Assembly: GCA_027886185.1 (NCBI GenBank)
Contig: WOAB01000895.1
Span: 806,001 to 870,000, forward strand
Direction of reading: 5' to 3'
Length of the DNA: 64,000 bases
Source of the DNA: Rheum nobile
Lineage: Eukaryota; Streptophyta; Magnoliopsida; Caryophyllales; Polygonaceae
Shown here: in pieces, positions 23,231 through 33,432 of the stretch
Position numbering within the stretch: the stretch's first letter is position 1
Layout of the letters: the number at the start of each line of letters is the position of its first letter
The notes under the pieces: generated by a model
Told to the model about the DNA's origin: nothing
What the model saw: only the letters and a program-made list of their open reading frames with translations
Database searches by the model: none
Program-made: the position numbers and the translations under genes

Positions 23231-24750
23231 TACACATAAGAAGTTGGCCGCATGCTATTGAGACTTTGTCATTTTGATTTCTGTTTACTTGTGGACAGAT
23301 GTACAATGATAAAACATGAAAAATCCAACAGTAAATTTGCTTTACTTAAATCGTGCAAAAAAATGCAAAGCTGAGAGTGGAGGCATGATATAAAATAGAT
23401 CTAGACATGCAAGCATGATCGAAGCCATACATATACAAATGTGCATATTTGCCTTCAAATCCAGCAATAGTAATTAAATAATTAGCTAACGCAAGTTTTT
23501 CACATTCAATAATGTGTGAGAGAGAAATAATGCTAACACAAGCTGTGGGCATTCAGTTATATCTCAAAGTAAAAGAAATCAAAAAAATTAGAAGCGCATA
23601 GGTAACTTAGAAATAGAAGATTTTGCATTATGTTGAACATTAGAAACAAGCAGGTGCTATATCTTTGAAAAGGCATTAAAAAAAACATGACGAACAAGGT
23701 TGGAAGAAAAAACGTCGGCTGAAGATAAACCTGAGGGAGATGAATCTGTAGATATGAGGGAGAGATGTTGTGTGTGTTGTGAAGATAGATGTATCCGTGT
23801 ATGAAGAGCTTGTATATATAGGATACTGAAGGGAGGAATTAGGGCTAGAAAAATGCATGCAAAAAAGTGGGTTTGGGATAAAATAATGATAGAAAGTTGA
23901 GTGGGGATGCTAATGATGATTTTTGGGTGTTGTGCCTACTGTAGAGGGAAGGGTTCAACAAATGAAAGAAGGTGTAGATGAATATTTAATTATTTTAGTT
24001 TAATTAAGTATAATATACATGAGGGTGTTATGTGTTGCGTGTGGTGTAAAATTCTATAGTAATATTTTATGTTTTATGCAAAAAGTGGGTCAGAAAAGCT
24101 GCCCTATAGAGAGTTTTTTTTTTTTGAAAAAAGAATCGAAAAATGCTTGTGTAAGAGGATTTAAAATATATGTTAAGTGCAACCGCCTACCTCTTAGAAT
24201 TTTATTTTTGGGAGGTGGTAATCTTCTATATTTTTTTTACATATACAAATGTATAAAATACTCTTGAAGTAATAAGGGTTGAAATGCAACAACAAGAGAT
24301 GGAAACCTTAAAAAATTTATGGATGCAATTGAAAGCAAAAAAAAAAACTAAAAATCCAACAGAAAACCTATTGTCCTTTTTTAAAAACTTTGAACTTTTT
24401 ACGATTATTATTAATCTCTTTCAAATGTATTCGATTTGTTACATCTCTTGTATAAATATTTCATTTTCTAACTTCTGGAAAACTGGTGGTAACGTGAAGA
24501 TCGACAAATATGTAATTTTAACAAATAAATTATACACTCTATTCAATATTAGTCACAAATATAACTAAATTACGCTATTCAATATTAATCACAAATATAA
24601 ACTAAATTACCCAATTAGAAGTCGTGAATAAAATATACCCTAAATTTTAGAAAATATAAACGATGCCTTTATGAAACAAAATAACAAATACACATTAATA
24701 TAAATTTATTATGTATATATTACAAAAAACAAAACAATAACATGTTTTGT
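23231..24750. other. AT-rich non-coding stretch
   Basis: I see no supported gene. At 24538-24611 a 36-38 bp unit (CTATTCAATATTAGTCAC...) is tandemly duplicated. The sequence leads into a Helitron-type terminus and may be the inside of that element. I could not identify a matching 5' TC end. Confidence 0.4.
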
Positions 24751-24782
24751 AACCCGCGCTTCGCACGAGTTCAACCATCTAG
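24751..24782 (+). mobile_element. Helitron 3' terminus (hairpin plus CTAG)
   Basis: AACCCGCGC-TTC-GCACGAGTT (24751-24771) forms a 9-bp stem with two mismatched pairs and a 3-base loop. Seven bases later comes CTAG (24779-24782), followed by T. A hairpin a few bases before CTRR with T on the 3' side is the defining Helitron 3' end, so this is the 3' border of a + strand Helitron. It cannot be the end of the minus-strand Rep remnant at 3181-5231. The 5' border was not found. Confidence 0.75.
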
Positions 24783-25060
24783 TTGTAGTTAAAAAGGCAC
24801 CTACTACATTTAAAATTTGACACCTAACACATACATGCAAAGTTACAAAGACACCTATTACACTTAGAACTTGACACATAACACAAAAAAAAAACAATTC
24901 CATAAAATGAACAACCACTCATATAAAAACTAATTAACAAATACAAGCATGTGGTTTAATCACACAAACACATAGTAGATTTTCGTGCTTTGCTCACCAC
25001 TCACTGTAGGTCATTAAGCTTTATGTTTACTTCGTTGTAGTTTCCTTGATTGATTTACAC

Positions 25061-25124
25061 GTTTACTTTTTAGCGCATAGGCAATTTTGTTGTTTAACGC
25101 ATAGGCTCCGCACGTAACGTGTGG
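25061..25124 (+). repeat. Left terminal inverted repeat of the MULE
   Basis: It begins GTTTACTTTTTAGCGC, contains a nested direct repeat of A(A/G)CGCATAGG, and ends in the palindrome CACGTAACGTG. It pairs with 34296-34359 with about six mismatches. Confidence 0.92.
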
Positions 25125-26790
25125 CTCATCACCACACATTACGTCTGGCTCATCACCACACGTTACGTGTGGAGCCATGCACCACGTAACGTGTGTATCA
25201 TATCCACACGTTACGTGAAGAGGCTCCATAGGAAGAGGTCTAGACTTAACGTGAGGAGAGTGTTCCCACGTTAAGTAGTCCTCTTTTTTTGATTATGTAA
25301 CGGTATACGAAGTATTTCAGTCTTCTTCTCTTAGTATAAAGTTTTACAATAAGATTGAAGTTACGATTGTATTGAGTCAGTTACATTCGCTTATTTTGGT
25401 CTTCTGCCCTTCCAATGTAAAGTTCTCGATCGAGCCACCGATCCGCTTCCAACCAAAAGATAGCGTATGTTTAGGGTTTAGCGTATGTTTAGGGTTTATG
25501 ACATGTAATAGTTGTAGTATTTATTTGTGTTTTATTGATGATTTGGATGAAGATGCCATTATTTGTTGTAGTGTTTGATTTCCTACAAATAATATAAATC
25601 CATTAATATAAAAAATTAGGGTTACTAAATCGATAGAAACTGGAAGAAGAAGCTTACCCAAAAGTGTATCTGTAGGCACCGCTTGTGTTGGAATTATTGT
25701 AGTGAACAAACAACCCTAATGCTTCTTATATAGTGAAAAGGCAATGTGTTTGACAACTAATAACCAGCTGGAAAAAAGGAGAAATTTGATTGACAAATCT
25801 TTGACAGCTGATAACCAGTTGTTGTATATAGTTGTATACAACTATAGTCACGAGTCTTTTATCCTAAACCTCAAAACCCTAAACCCTAATGGGGAAATGT
25901 ATCACGACGTTTTGTGTGCGCACCTTGTTCAATCTGAATTCACGTGATCGACAAGGACAACATCACCACCAGTGCACAATACATGTATATTTAAGGACTT
26001 TAAAAAACTTAACAGTAAACCCCTAAACCCTAAACCTTAAAACCTAAACCCTTAAAGGGAAAAAGAAATACCACGTTACGTGTATGTATATTCAACATGT
26101 TACGTGTGGTAGAGGCTCACACGTAACGTGTGGGATAACATCACACGTAACGTGGGGATACGACTATTGTAAAACGCATTGAATTAACCGTCTTGTCCCC
26201 ATCTAACTGAATTAATGGTCCCCTCTTCATCTTCCCCGGCTAAGCCCCAATTTCGAGCCTAAACCCTTCATTTGAAACACTCAAAAATTTGTGTTTTACA
26301 CCCTCAAATTTTTTTTTAAAAAATGGATAAATATTACAACAATGATTATTGAAACAACAATGTTGAAGAAGATCCACTTCCAAATGAGGTAATTTTCGTT
26401 ATTTAAAGTTAAACTTTTCATTTTTGTTTGGAACATGTTCAAAGTTTTGATCTTTAGTTGTTGAAAACAATACATGTTATTTGTTGTTTAGGTGTTAGAA
26501 ACCAAGTTTTACATGCTAGATTGTCAAAGTTTTGAACATGATATTTGTTGTTTAGGTGTTAGAAACTAAGTTTGACATGCTAGATTTTGAGGGATAGGGT
26601 TTGGGGTAGCAAGATCCACGCTACATTGAAGAACAGTTTTACACATAACATGTGAAACATGTCCACACATAACGTGTGAAACATGTCCACACTTAACGTG
26701 GGAAACATGTCCACACGTAACGTGTGGAACATGTTCCAGATTGTGGTTTCACACGTTAAGTGTAGAACATTTATACACGTAACGTGTGAA
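25112..26790. repeat. Left cluster of ACGT-W-ACGT palindromes
   Basis: Copies of ACGTAACGT or ACGTTACGT, usually inside CACACGTWACGTGTGG, occur at 25112, 25160, 25184, 25208, 26073, 26119, 26145, 26714 and 26777. Single-mismatch relics lie at about 25137, 25235, 25272, 26097, 26668, 26692 and 26752. The core is two ACGT elements separated by one base. Several in 26640-26790 are spaced by a repeated GAAACATGTCC unit. Confidence 0.85.
25125..26322. other. Subterminal/leader region of the MULE with telo-box motifs
   Basis: No gene is supported. AGCGTATGTTTAGGGTTT is tandemly doubled at 25462-25497. Short runs of plant telomere-type CCCTAAA occur at about 25870-25892 and 26021-26055. AAACCCTAA telo-boxes are known promoter elements in plants, so this may be the transposase promoter, but that is inference. 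Confidence 0.5.
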
Positions 26791-26805
26791 ACATGTACTA
26801 GATTG

Positions 26806-26937
26806 TGGTTTTTGGCGGTTTTTGTGCCTTCTGGTAAAGGGCACGGTTTGTCACAAACCGTGCGCTTTACCAGAATGTGGTTTCTGGCGGTTTTTGTTCC
26901 TTTTGTAAAATTGAACCTTATGGAAAATAAGAAAAAT
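26806..26937. repeat. Left copy of a direct repeat flanking the transposase gene, with internal hairpin
   Basis: The unit contains two GGTTTNTGGCGGTTTTTGT segments and ends TGGAAAATAAGAAAAA. Between them, 26829-26875 is a hairpin of TTCTGGTAAAG-GCACGGTTTGT and its complement around one central base. A related copy without the hairpin core is at 30600-30715. Confidence 0.8.
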
Positions 26938-28120
26938 AATATGTGGAGAGTTGATGAAACTAAAGGTTTCAGGGATGGGTTATTTTACACATTTATATAG
27001 AGAGTATTTCTATACCTTTAAATTGATGTCTAAGATTGCTTCCTTAAAGGGAATTATGGTTTCACACTTGATAATTAGTTCACTACTTGATGAGACGATT
27101 CCATGTGTATGCAGGCGAACTATTATTTGTACGAGGGGTTAAACAATATTTCCCTCGATGACTGGAGCACCCCACAAAAATCATTTCTGGTTGAGAAACA
27201 CCTCATCAACCGTTGTCGGAATGGAACACACCATCTGAGTGTAAAACACCAGATGATATACCATCCTTCTCACTTGGAGTGTTTGACTATAGTTGTCCGC
27301 CTCCAGAAGCATCTTTATCTCATGAAGAGACTAAGAATTCGGCTTCTACTAACCCACAATTTTGCTTTCCATCCCTACACACACAGTCTCAGTTTAGTGT
27401 ACCACCAGAAGAGGATGTTTTCGTCTCTGCTGATTATTCAGAGTTCTTCACAACAGACCAAATCTGGGAGTCCAGAGAAGAAGCATTTATGTGAGCGCGG
27501 GAGACTGATATGTGTCACAAGTTCTGCATCATAAAGGGGAGGAATAAATCTTCCATGTATAGATCCCTTGGGGGGACTTGGTTACCGTGTGATAGGCATG
27601 GACAAAACATCCGTAAACAAGCTGACCAAGTGAGGGAGATCACAAGGTCGAAGAAGTGTGGGTGTCCATTCATGTTGAGGCTGAAAGAAGGGCCGAAGGG
27701 ATCATGGAAGATCAGTTTACAACATGGAACTCACAATCATGTGATCAAAGAGAATTTGTATGGTCATGCATTAGCTGGGTGACCAAACGCTGAAGAGAAG
27801 GCGATTATTAGGGTGATGAAAGTTAATCATTGCAAGCCTCAAAAGATTTTTACTACAATCAGCTCGTCCCCAGGAAACTTGATGAAGATGAAGCAAGTGT
27901 ACAACATCATGCATGACATACGAAAAAAGGGCATGGAAGGAAGAACAGTGGTGTAACAGTTCTTATATGAGTGCAATGAGAAGGGATACTTCATGGAGCA
28001 TAGATTCAATAAGGAGACCAATAAGATCACATATATCTTCTTCGTAAGCCCGGACCAATTGTCGCTGCTGAAGGCATTCCCGTATATTGTGTTGCTAGAC
28101 TCTACATACGCAACTAACAG

Positions 28121-28225
28121 GTTAGTATCATATGTAACTAACAGGTTAGTAACACACATATCTATTATATTCTTCACTTGTTCATGTAATCATTAGCATG
28201 CCATAACATATCATTATGTGTGCAG
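28121..28225 (+). other. Intron of the MULE transposase with duplicated donor site
   Basis: The exon end and donor ACTAACAG|GTTAGTA are repeated 28 bp downstream, so a second potential donor of identical sequence lies inside the intron. The acceptor TGTGCAG ends at 28225. Confidence 0.6.
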
Positions 28226-29468
28226 TTACGATTTGCCCTTCCTTGAAATTGTCGGCATCACATCTGTTTGGAAAAACTACAATATTGTCGGGGTGTTTCT
28301 GGAGCATGAGAACGAAGAGAGTTACAAGTGGGCCATACAACAACTTTCAAAAATGTTTGTCAAGGTCCAACGAGCACCCACATGCTTGGTCACAGATCGG
28401 GAGAAGGCGTTGATGAACGCCTTAGAGAAGCAGTTTCCAACTGCAAAATTCCTCCTATGTAGGCGCCATGTGAGGAAGAATATTGAAGACTTCGGGAAGA
28501 AGGTCATGGACAAGTTTAGGGGCACAACGTTTTCCAATGATTACATGCAACTATTCAAGGAAACAACCATAGAAGGGTATGAAACAACACTGAAGAAGAT
28601 TCAGCAAGATTAGAGGAAATATCCAAAATGTCTCCAGTACGTACAAAAAAACTGGCTTGACCCGTACTGCCGTACAGGGAAAGAATCGTCTCAGTATGGA
28701 CAGATACAGTCTTCACTCTTGGAACTACCATAACAAACAGGTTTGTGCATTATGTTTTTAAATTTAACTGGTTATTTGAACTTAGACTTTTACAACAACA
28801 TACTGACTTCAGATTCTTGATTGTAATATAGGGTTGAAGGGGCTCATTCCAGTCTTAAAAGCTTCTTCACTAGCAATGATGTCAACCTTTGCACTGTATT
28901 CGATCAATATGATGCACGGTTACGCATTCATATTAATGAGATAAGGGGGGCCTTGAATGAGAGCATAGAAAAACGATTTACGCTGATAACCAACTCACAT
29001 CTTTTCTGCAAGCTGCACTACAAGGTCTATGCGATTGCACTAGCACGGTTGATTGAGGAATACAAGAAAGGCGAATGTCCATTGTGGAACACTATATGCA
29101 GATGCTAGATGAGGGTCATAGATGGCTTGCCTTGCATGCATGACATGGCGCAGAATGTGATGAACCAGGAACCAATTGAACCTAGCTCATTGCATCCGTT
29201 CTGGAGGCAATTGACCTTGTCAGAAGTGCGGACAGAAGAAGAAGAAGAAGAAGCTAGACAACGAAGAGTGAATAGGTCATTGCTTGATGAGTTTGCTGCA
29301 ACCGTCTTCCCCACATTGCCAGTGCATGATCAACACAGAGTTGTCTCTGCACTAACAAGTATAGCACATCCAAAGCGGACTACTCTGCAAGAGCCAGCTA
29401 AAGTTAGGCATAAGGGATGGCCTCAAGGAGCTCTAAACATTCCCACCAAAAGGCAACCGTCAACATGA

Positions 29469-30249
29469 GAGTACACTGACCAACAAATAGAGAGAACACC
29501 TCCGAAGAAGCAAAAAGCAAGACCACCAAAGGAAGCTTCAACCATGTCATGGAATTCATGGGAGCCTATGCCTTCGGGTTACACAACGTTGATCAAAAAC
29601 CCTAGGCGATATATTACCCAGTTTCCCAAGTGTATGAAATAACACGTGGGAGGATGGTGGGAAATATTGGGTGATGGAAACTGTGGATACAGATCAATTG
29701 CGCATGGTCTGGGTTTAGGGCAGGAGCAGTGGGAATTTGTTTGACGTACCATGATCGCTACGTTGAAACAAGAGTATGAGCTATTCGCGCCAATTTTGGA
29801 TGTCTACGATGACACTTGAGGCAATGGAGGTGAAACTTGCATGGTTTCCTTCGCCCAACATGCCTGTCCCATGGGAGACGTGGTTGGACCTCTCAGATAT
29901 GGGATGTTTGGTGGCAACTGCATTCAAATGTGTATTCGTCTCTCTCAGTGCTGGTGTGGGAACGACATACATGCCTATGCGGGCGAATCCAAACCAAGCG
30001 GTTGGAGAGAAGCTAAATACGATATGCATTTGCCATGTCTAAAAAAAGCAACATTTCATTGCGGTATGTTAATACAATCAAATAAGTTGAAACTATCTTA
30101 TGTTAAAACATATGTATGATGCAATGACTTTGATGTAGATTGGTCTTGTCGAAACCTCGCCCTTGTCGGACCTTTACGAGCCGTGGGTGAGATTTCATGA
30201 CCCGTCTGCGGGTGATTTGGTAGATCCATTCCTTGATCGATTGACGTAG
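29469..30249 (+). pseudogene. OTU-like cysteine protease domain fused to the MULE transposase
   Basis: In the same frame as the transposase, a Pro/Lys-rich linker leads to WEILGDGNCGYRSIAHGLG, the OTU nucleophile motif with catalytic Asp and Cys. After further stops (29640, 29743, 29817) and a frame change, QHFIA carries the catalytic His. A final exon (30139-30249) encodes IGLVETSPLSDLYEPW then HDPSAGDLVDPFLDRL and a stop. The intron 30064-30138 fits in phase. OTU proteases remove ubiquitin or related modifiers. In a transposon protein it might protect the transposase from degradation or counter silencing, but that role is speculation. The catalytic residues are present but the frame is broken. 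Confidence 0.82.
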
Positions 30250-30978
30250 TACCAAGCAGACAAACCAAAGAAGCAAAGAGGAAAGAAGAAAGTTGAAACT
30301 ATTTTATGTTAAGACATATGTATGATGCAATGACTTTGATGTAATACCAAGACACATGTTCGTTGTATTTATGAGCTGTTGGTGAAATACCAAGACACGT
30401 GTTTCCTGATCCCTCGTCATTTTGCTTACCGGAAAGCCGAGAGCACCGCACGGCCTGTGCGGTAAAACGCACGACCGTGCAATCTTCGATATATTTTTTG
30501 GATGAAAAGCTGAGAGCAACGCACGGCCTATGCGGTAAAATGCACGGTCGTGCATTTTCACATATTACATCCAAACCACACGTAACGTGAATTCAAGTTA
30601 TTTCTGGCGGTTTCTGTTCCTTCTGTAAAATGGCACTGTGCTTTACCAGAATATGGTTTCTGGCGGTTTATGTGCCTTCTGTAAAATTAAAACTTGTGGA
30701 AAATAAGAAAAAATGAACCTATCTGTATGATCTACTGTTTATCGTGATGGCGGTTTACACATAATTACGTCATCTAGTTCATTAGCTTCACGTGAATTAA
30801 AATACGGTCTCATACACAATACAAAATGAAGACATCTTAAACTTGAGAATACACTTTGAAGAATATCATAACAAACATTCAAATAGAAGTCATAACATTT
30901 ATTGTTGCCATAATTCAAAGTTCAATCAAATCCATAAAACGAAACAAGTTTAATCATAAAACAGTCTCCACGGCTTCC
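30250..30978. other. Inter-gene region of the MULE with short palindromes and repeats
   Basis: At 30293-30343 the sequence duplicates 30086-30138, the OTU intron end, at about 207 bp spacing. Two copies of a roughly 47-bp unit (30436-30482 and 30509-30554) each contain the palindromes ACCGCACGGCCTGTGCGGT and TGCACGGTCGTGCA or variants. One ACGTAACGT copy lies at 30579. This is where the two convergent genes meet, so terminator or polyadenylation signals are expected here. Confidence 0.6.
30600..30715. repeat. Right copy of the direct repeat flanking the transposase gene
   Basis: It contains two TTTCTGGCGGTTT segments and TGGAAAATAAGAAAAAA, in the same orientation as 26806-26937. The central hairpin seen in the left copy is reduced to GGCACTGTGCTTTACCAG. 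Confidence 0.75.
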
Positions 30979-33432
30979 TCAGTGATTGGGAAGGAAGGGA
31001 TACATTCGCTCCAATGACCGGCGTAATGCCTCTGCTATATCTTCACATTCATGGTTGTGATGTGGCTCAAGATCATTGTAGCAATATTCGATGACCTGCA
31101 CACAACACAAAAACGTTGATATGTATAATAAATATAGATAGAGTTAACCGGAAATTAAACAACCTACAAATTAGTCAATTTCATACCTGTGTCGCGTATT
31201 CAATGGTCGGGGGGTTGACGAATGGGTGTGTACGTGGGAGGTACCAGCCCATGTAATCACCGCTACAGTCATGGCCTTGATGGACAGGAGGGCCCATCGC
31301 AGCTAGGGTCATGGAATGTATATTCTGCGTATCCCATGCAAATCGAGCTATGTCGTACTCCACCGTATAGTTGCTGATCTTTGTTCCTCTCCAAGCCTTT
31401 TTAGGCACTATAGGCGCTCTTGGAACCTGCTGTACACGGGCAAACTGTCTCGCCACACGGTCTGGAATGTACGGCTCGGTTATCCAAAGACACGAGATAA
31501 CTCCATGGAAGCACGATGGAGCAAAACTCACATCATTAAAGTCAACCGTACCGTACGGCATCTAATCAACCTAAACATAATAGGATGCAAAATAATTAAA
31601 ATCAAAGTAAACCTAAACATACCTATCAATCATACCGAACGACATCCAATCAACCTAAACATAAATATATGCACTTACCATGTCCGCAGTCATCATATCG
31701 AGTTCCAATATGTAATTTCTCATGGGGTTGGGTTTCACTGAAAGGTCCTATCTACGAGCGTATGGGATCACATGTTCAAAGTCTCAGTCTCTACTCTGTG
31801 CAGGTCTGAACATGATGAAATATTGGTATATCCACGCCTGAAAGGATATTTTCGTAAGTAATCCATGTTATTGAATAATTACATTTACAACAAAATAATT
31901 TGGTATAAACAATAGTTTTTATAATTAAAAAAGTATACCTGAATCAGAGTGTAGCATGTGGACATCAATCTCGCATCTTTTCTTGTGCACTCGCCCAAGC
32001 TGCGGTACACGTGGGCAAGAACGCCAGCACCCCATGCATAATCCATGGCAGACGAGTGATCAGCCACAAATCCCGTATAGTACAATGGCAATTTGTGTTG
32101 GGACTTGTCCGGGAAGAGACAAGAGCCCAACAAGTACATCAAGTACCCAAACGCACACTGCTCGTCATTCAGCTCTCCGCAATGCCCCTTGAACCACTCA
32201 GCAGTTACGGTACCAGATGTCACCTTCTCAGCAGGCAACTCAAAGAATTCTTGTGCCTCCACCACCATGGCCTTCTTCAAATCAGTCACCCCCAACTGCT
32301 CATGCCATTTCTGTGGAGGTGCCATGTCTTTTCCATGGATGCTTAGCCCAAGGATCAACAATACGTCATGGAGAGTTATGGTCATCTCTCCCCATGGCAT
32401 ATGGAACGAGCTGGTTTCAGGTTGCCAACGCTCAACGAACGCACCAATCAGCGTCTCGTGCATATGCTCATGCATCACATCCGGAATATGACACAACCCT
32501 GATCCAGATGCCAGTTCACCCCATTCTGTTTCCAACTGCAAACGCCATGCGCGTGTCTGTTTGCCTCGTTGCTGAAACCTCAACGGTAGCACAGGCTATA
32601 AATATTTGCATTTTGAAACCAGTGTAAGCAATCCATTTGACATATTTATAATAAAATGTGAAATTTCAAGAATCAGGTTTTCCGTGCAACTTACAATGCG
32701 CTGGTAAAGGGTGTACACCACGTGATTGGCAAAACCCTTCAGAAGTTCAGGCCTCTTCGGACCTCCAGGTACTCTAACCTGCAATTCAGGGTCATATCTG
32801 CCCTTTTTCTTCGATCGGGGAGGTTTTGCCTGCAAAGAGGTGGCTTCTTGTGGCTCCTCGTTCGCATAATCAGGTTGACCTCTTGGAGCCCAAGCCTGAC
32901 TATCCTCATCCTACATTTTTTTATACAAATGATAAGTAATTACATTTTTATCATACGCTCATATTTTCATATATTAAGGCTACTTACCATAGCGCTCTGA
33001 TAGGGGGCGTTCAGATAGAGGACCGGGTTCTCCCATGGGTTGTGATGCATCTACGTCCTGATAATACACAGGGCTGTGATGGGACAGTGGGCTCTGCTGA
33101 GGCGACGGACTAAACATGGTGCCATAATAGTTATCCTGATTCATTGTATCAGAATAACCTCGGAGCGGGCTCATGTTGTAATCTGGGTACAACTGAGGCT
33201 CCGAGTCAGCCCGACCACCAGCGGCAGGAAAAGATGGCACATCATGCATCACTGGCGGATCCTGACTACCGCTAGCAGCTCCCGTCTGATAGAGGCTTGT
33301 CTCATCCTGACGGTAGCAAATATTCATGTTTTTCCTTTTCTTGGACCTGGTAACCTCTTGTTCAGTCCGAAACGATTGGTCACGGACGAGGTTTCTTCGG
33401 TTCTTTCGGCTTGTTCTTTCACCGGGCTCCAT
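30979..33432 (-). pseudogene. Plant mobile domain (PMD, aminotransferase-like) protein, six exons, two stops
   Basis: Minus-strand exons are 33432-32988, 32910-32695, 32595-31939, 31837-31679, 31561-31187 and 31095-30979, about 655 codons. Exon 1 is a basic then Ser/Pro/Tyr-rich N-terminus. Exon 3 holds the PMD core: FVERWQPETSSFHMPWGEMT followed by ITLHDVLLILGLSIHGK, later AFGYLMYLLGSCLFPD and DYAWGAGVLAHVYRSLG. Exons 2 to 6 join in phase; exon 1 to 2 does not, in my reading. Exon 4 has two stops, both explained by TGG (Trp) changes. PMD proteins include MAIN and MAIL1, which act in silencing and genome stability; PMDs are also frequent in plant transposons. Exons 2, 3, 5 and 6 are clean, so it is much better preserved than the transposase. 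It may be only recently inactive, or partly functional. Confidence 0.82.

Larger units (their letters stand above)
26323..29468 (+). pseudogene. MULE (MURA-type) transposase, multiple stops
   Basis: A first exon (26323-26378) encodes a short acidic N-terminus with one stop. An intron ends at 27114, and the next exon starts ANYYLYEGLNNISLDDW. After a frame change near 27200, one frame carries a FAR1-like DNA-binding segment (MCHKFCIIKGRN, CGCPFMLRL, LQHGTHNHVI) and the catalytic domain. FPYIVLLDSTYATN gives the first Asp, APTCLVTDREKALMNAL the second, and VEGAHSSLKSFF lies in the C-terminal catalytic region. Introns 28121-28225 and 28741-28831 splice in phase. DGLPCMHDMA resembles a degenerate SWIM zinc finger. 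Stops at 27492, 27780, 27955, 28611, 29106 and 29466 and a frameshift near 28640 abolish function. The same frame continues into the OTU domain, suggesting one fused protein. The transposase would bind the TIRs and cut out the element. Confidence 0.9.

Noticed and set aside
25112..26790. CRISPR-like array from the repeated CACACGTTACGTGTGG units
   Set aside because: Spacing is irregular, units are palindromic dyads inside a plant MULE, and the organism is eukaryotic.
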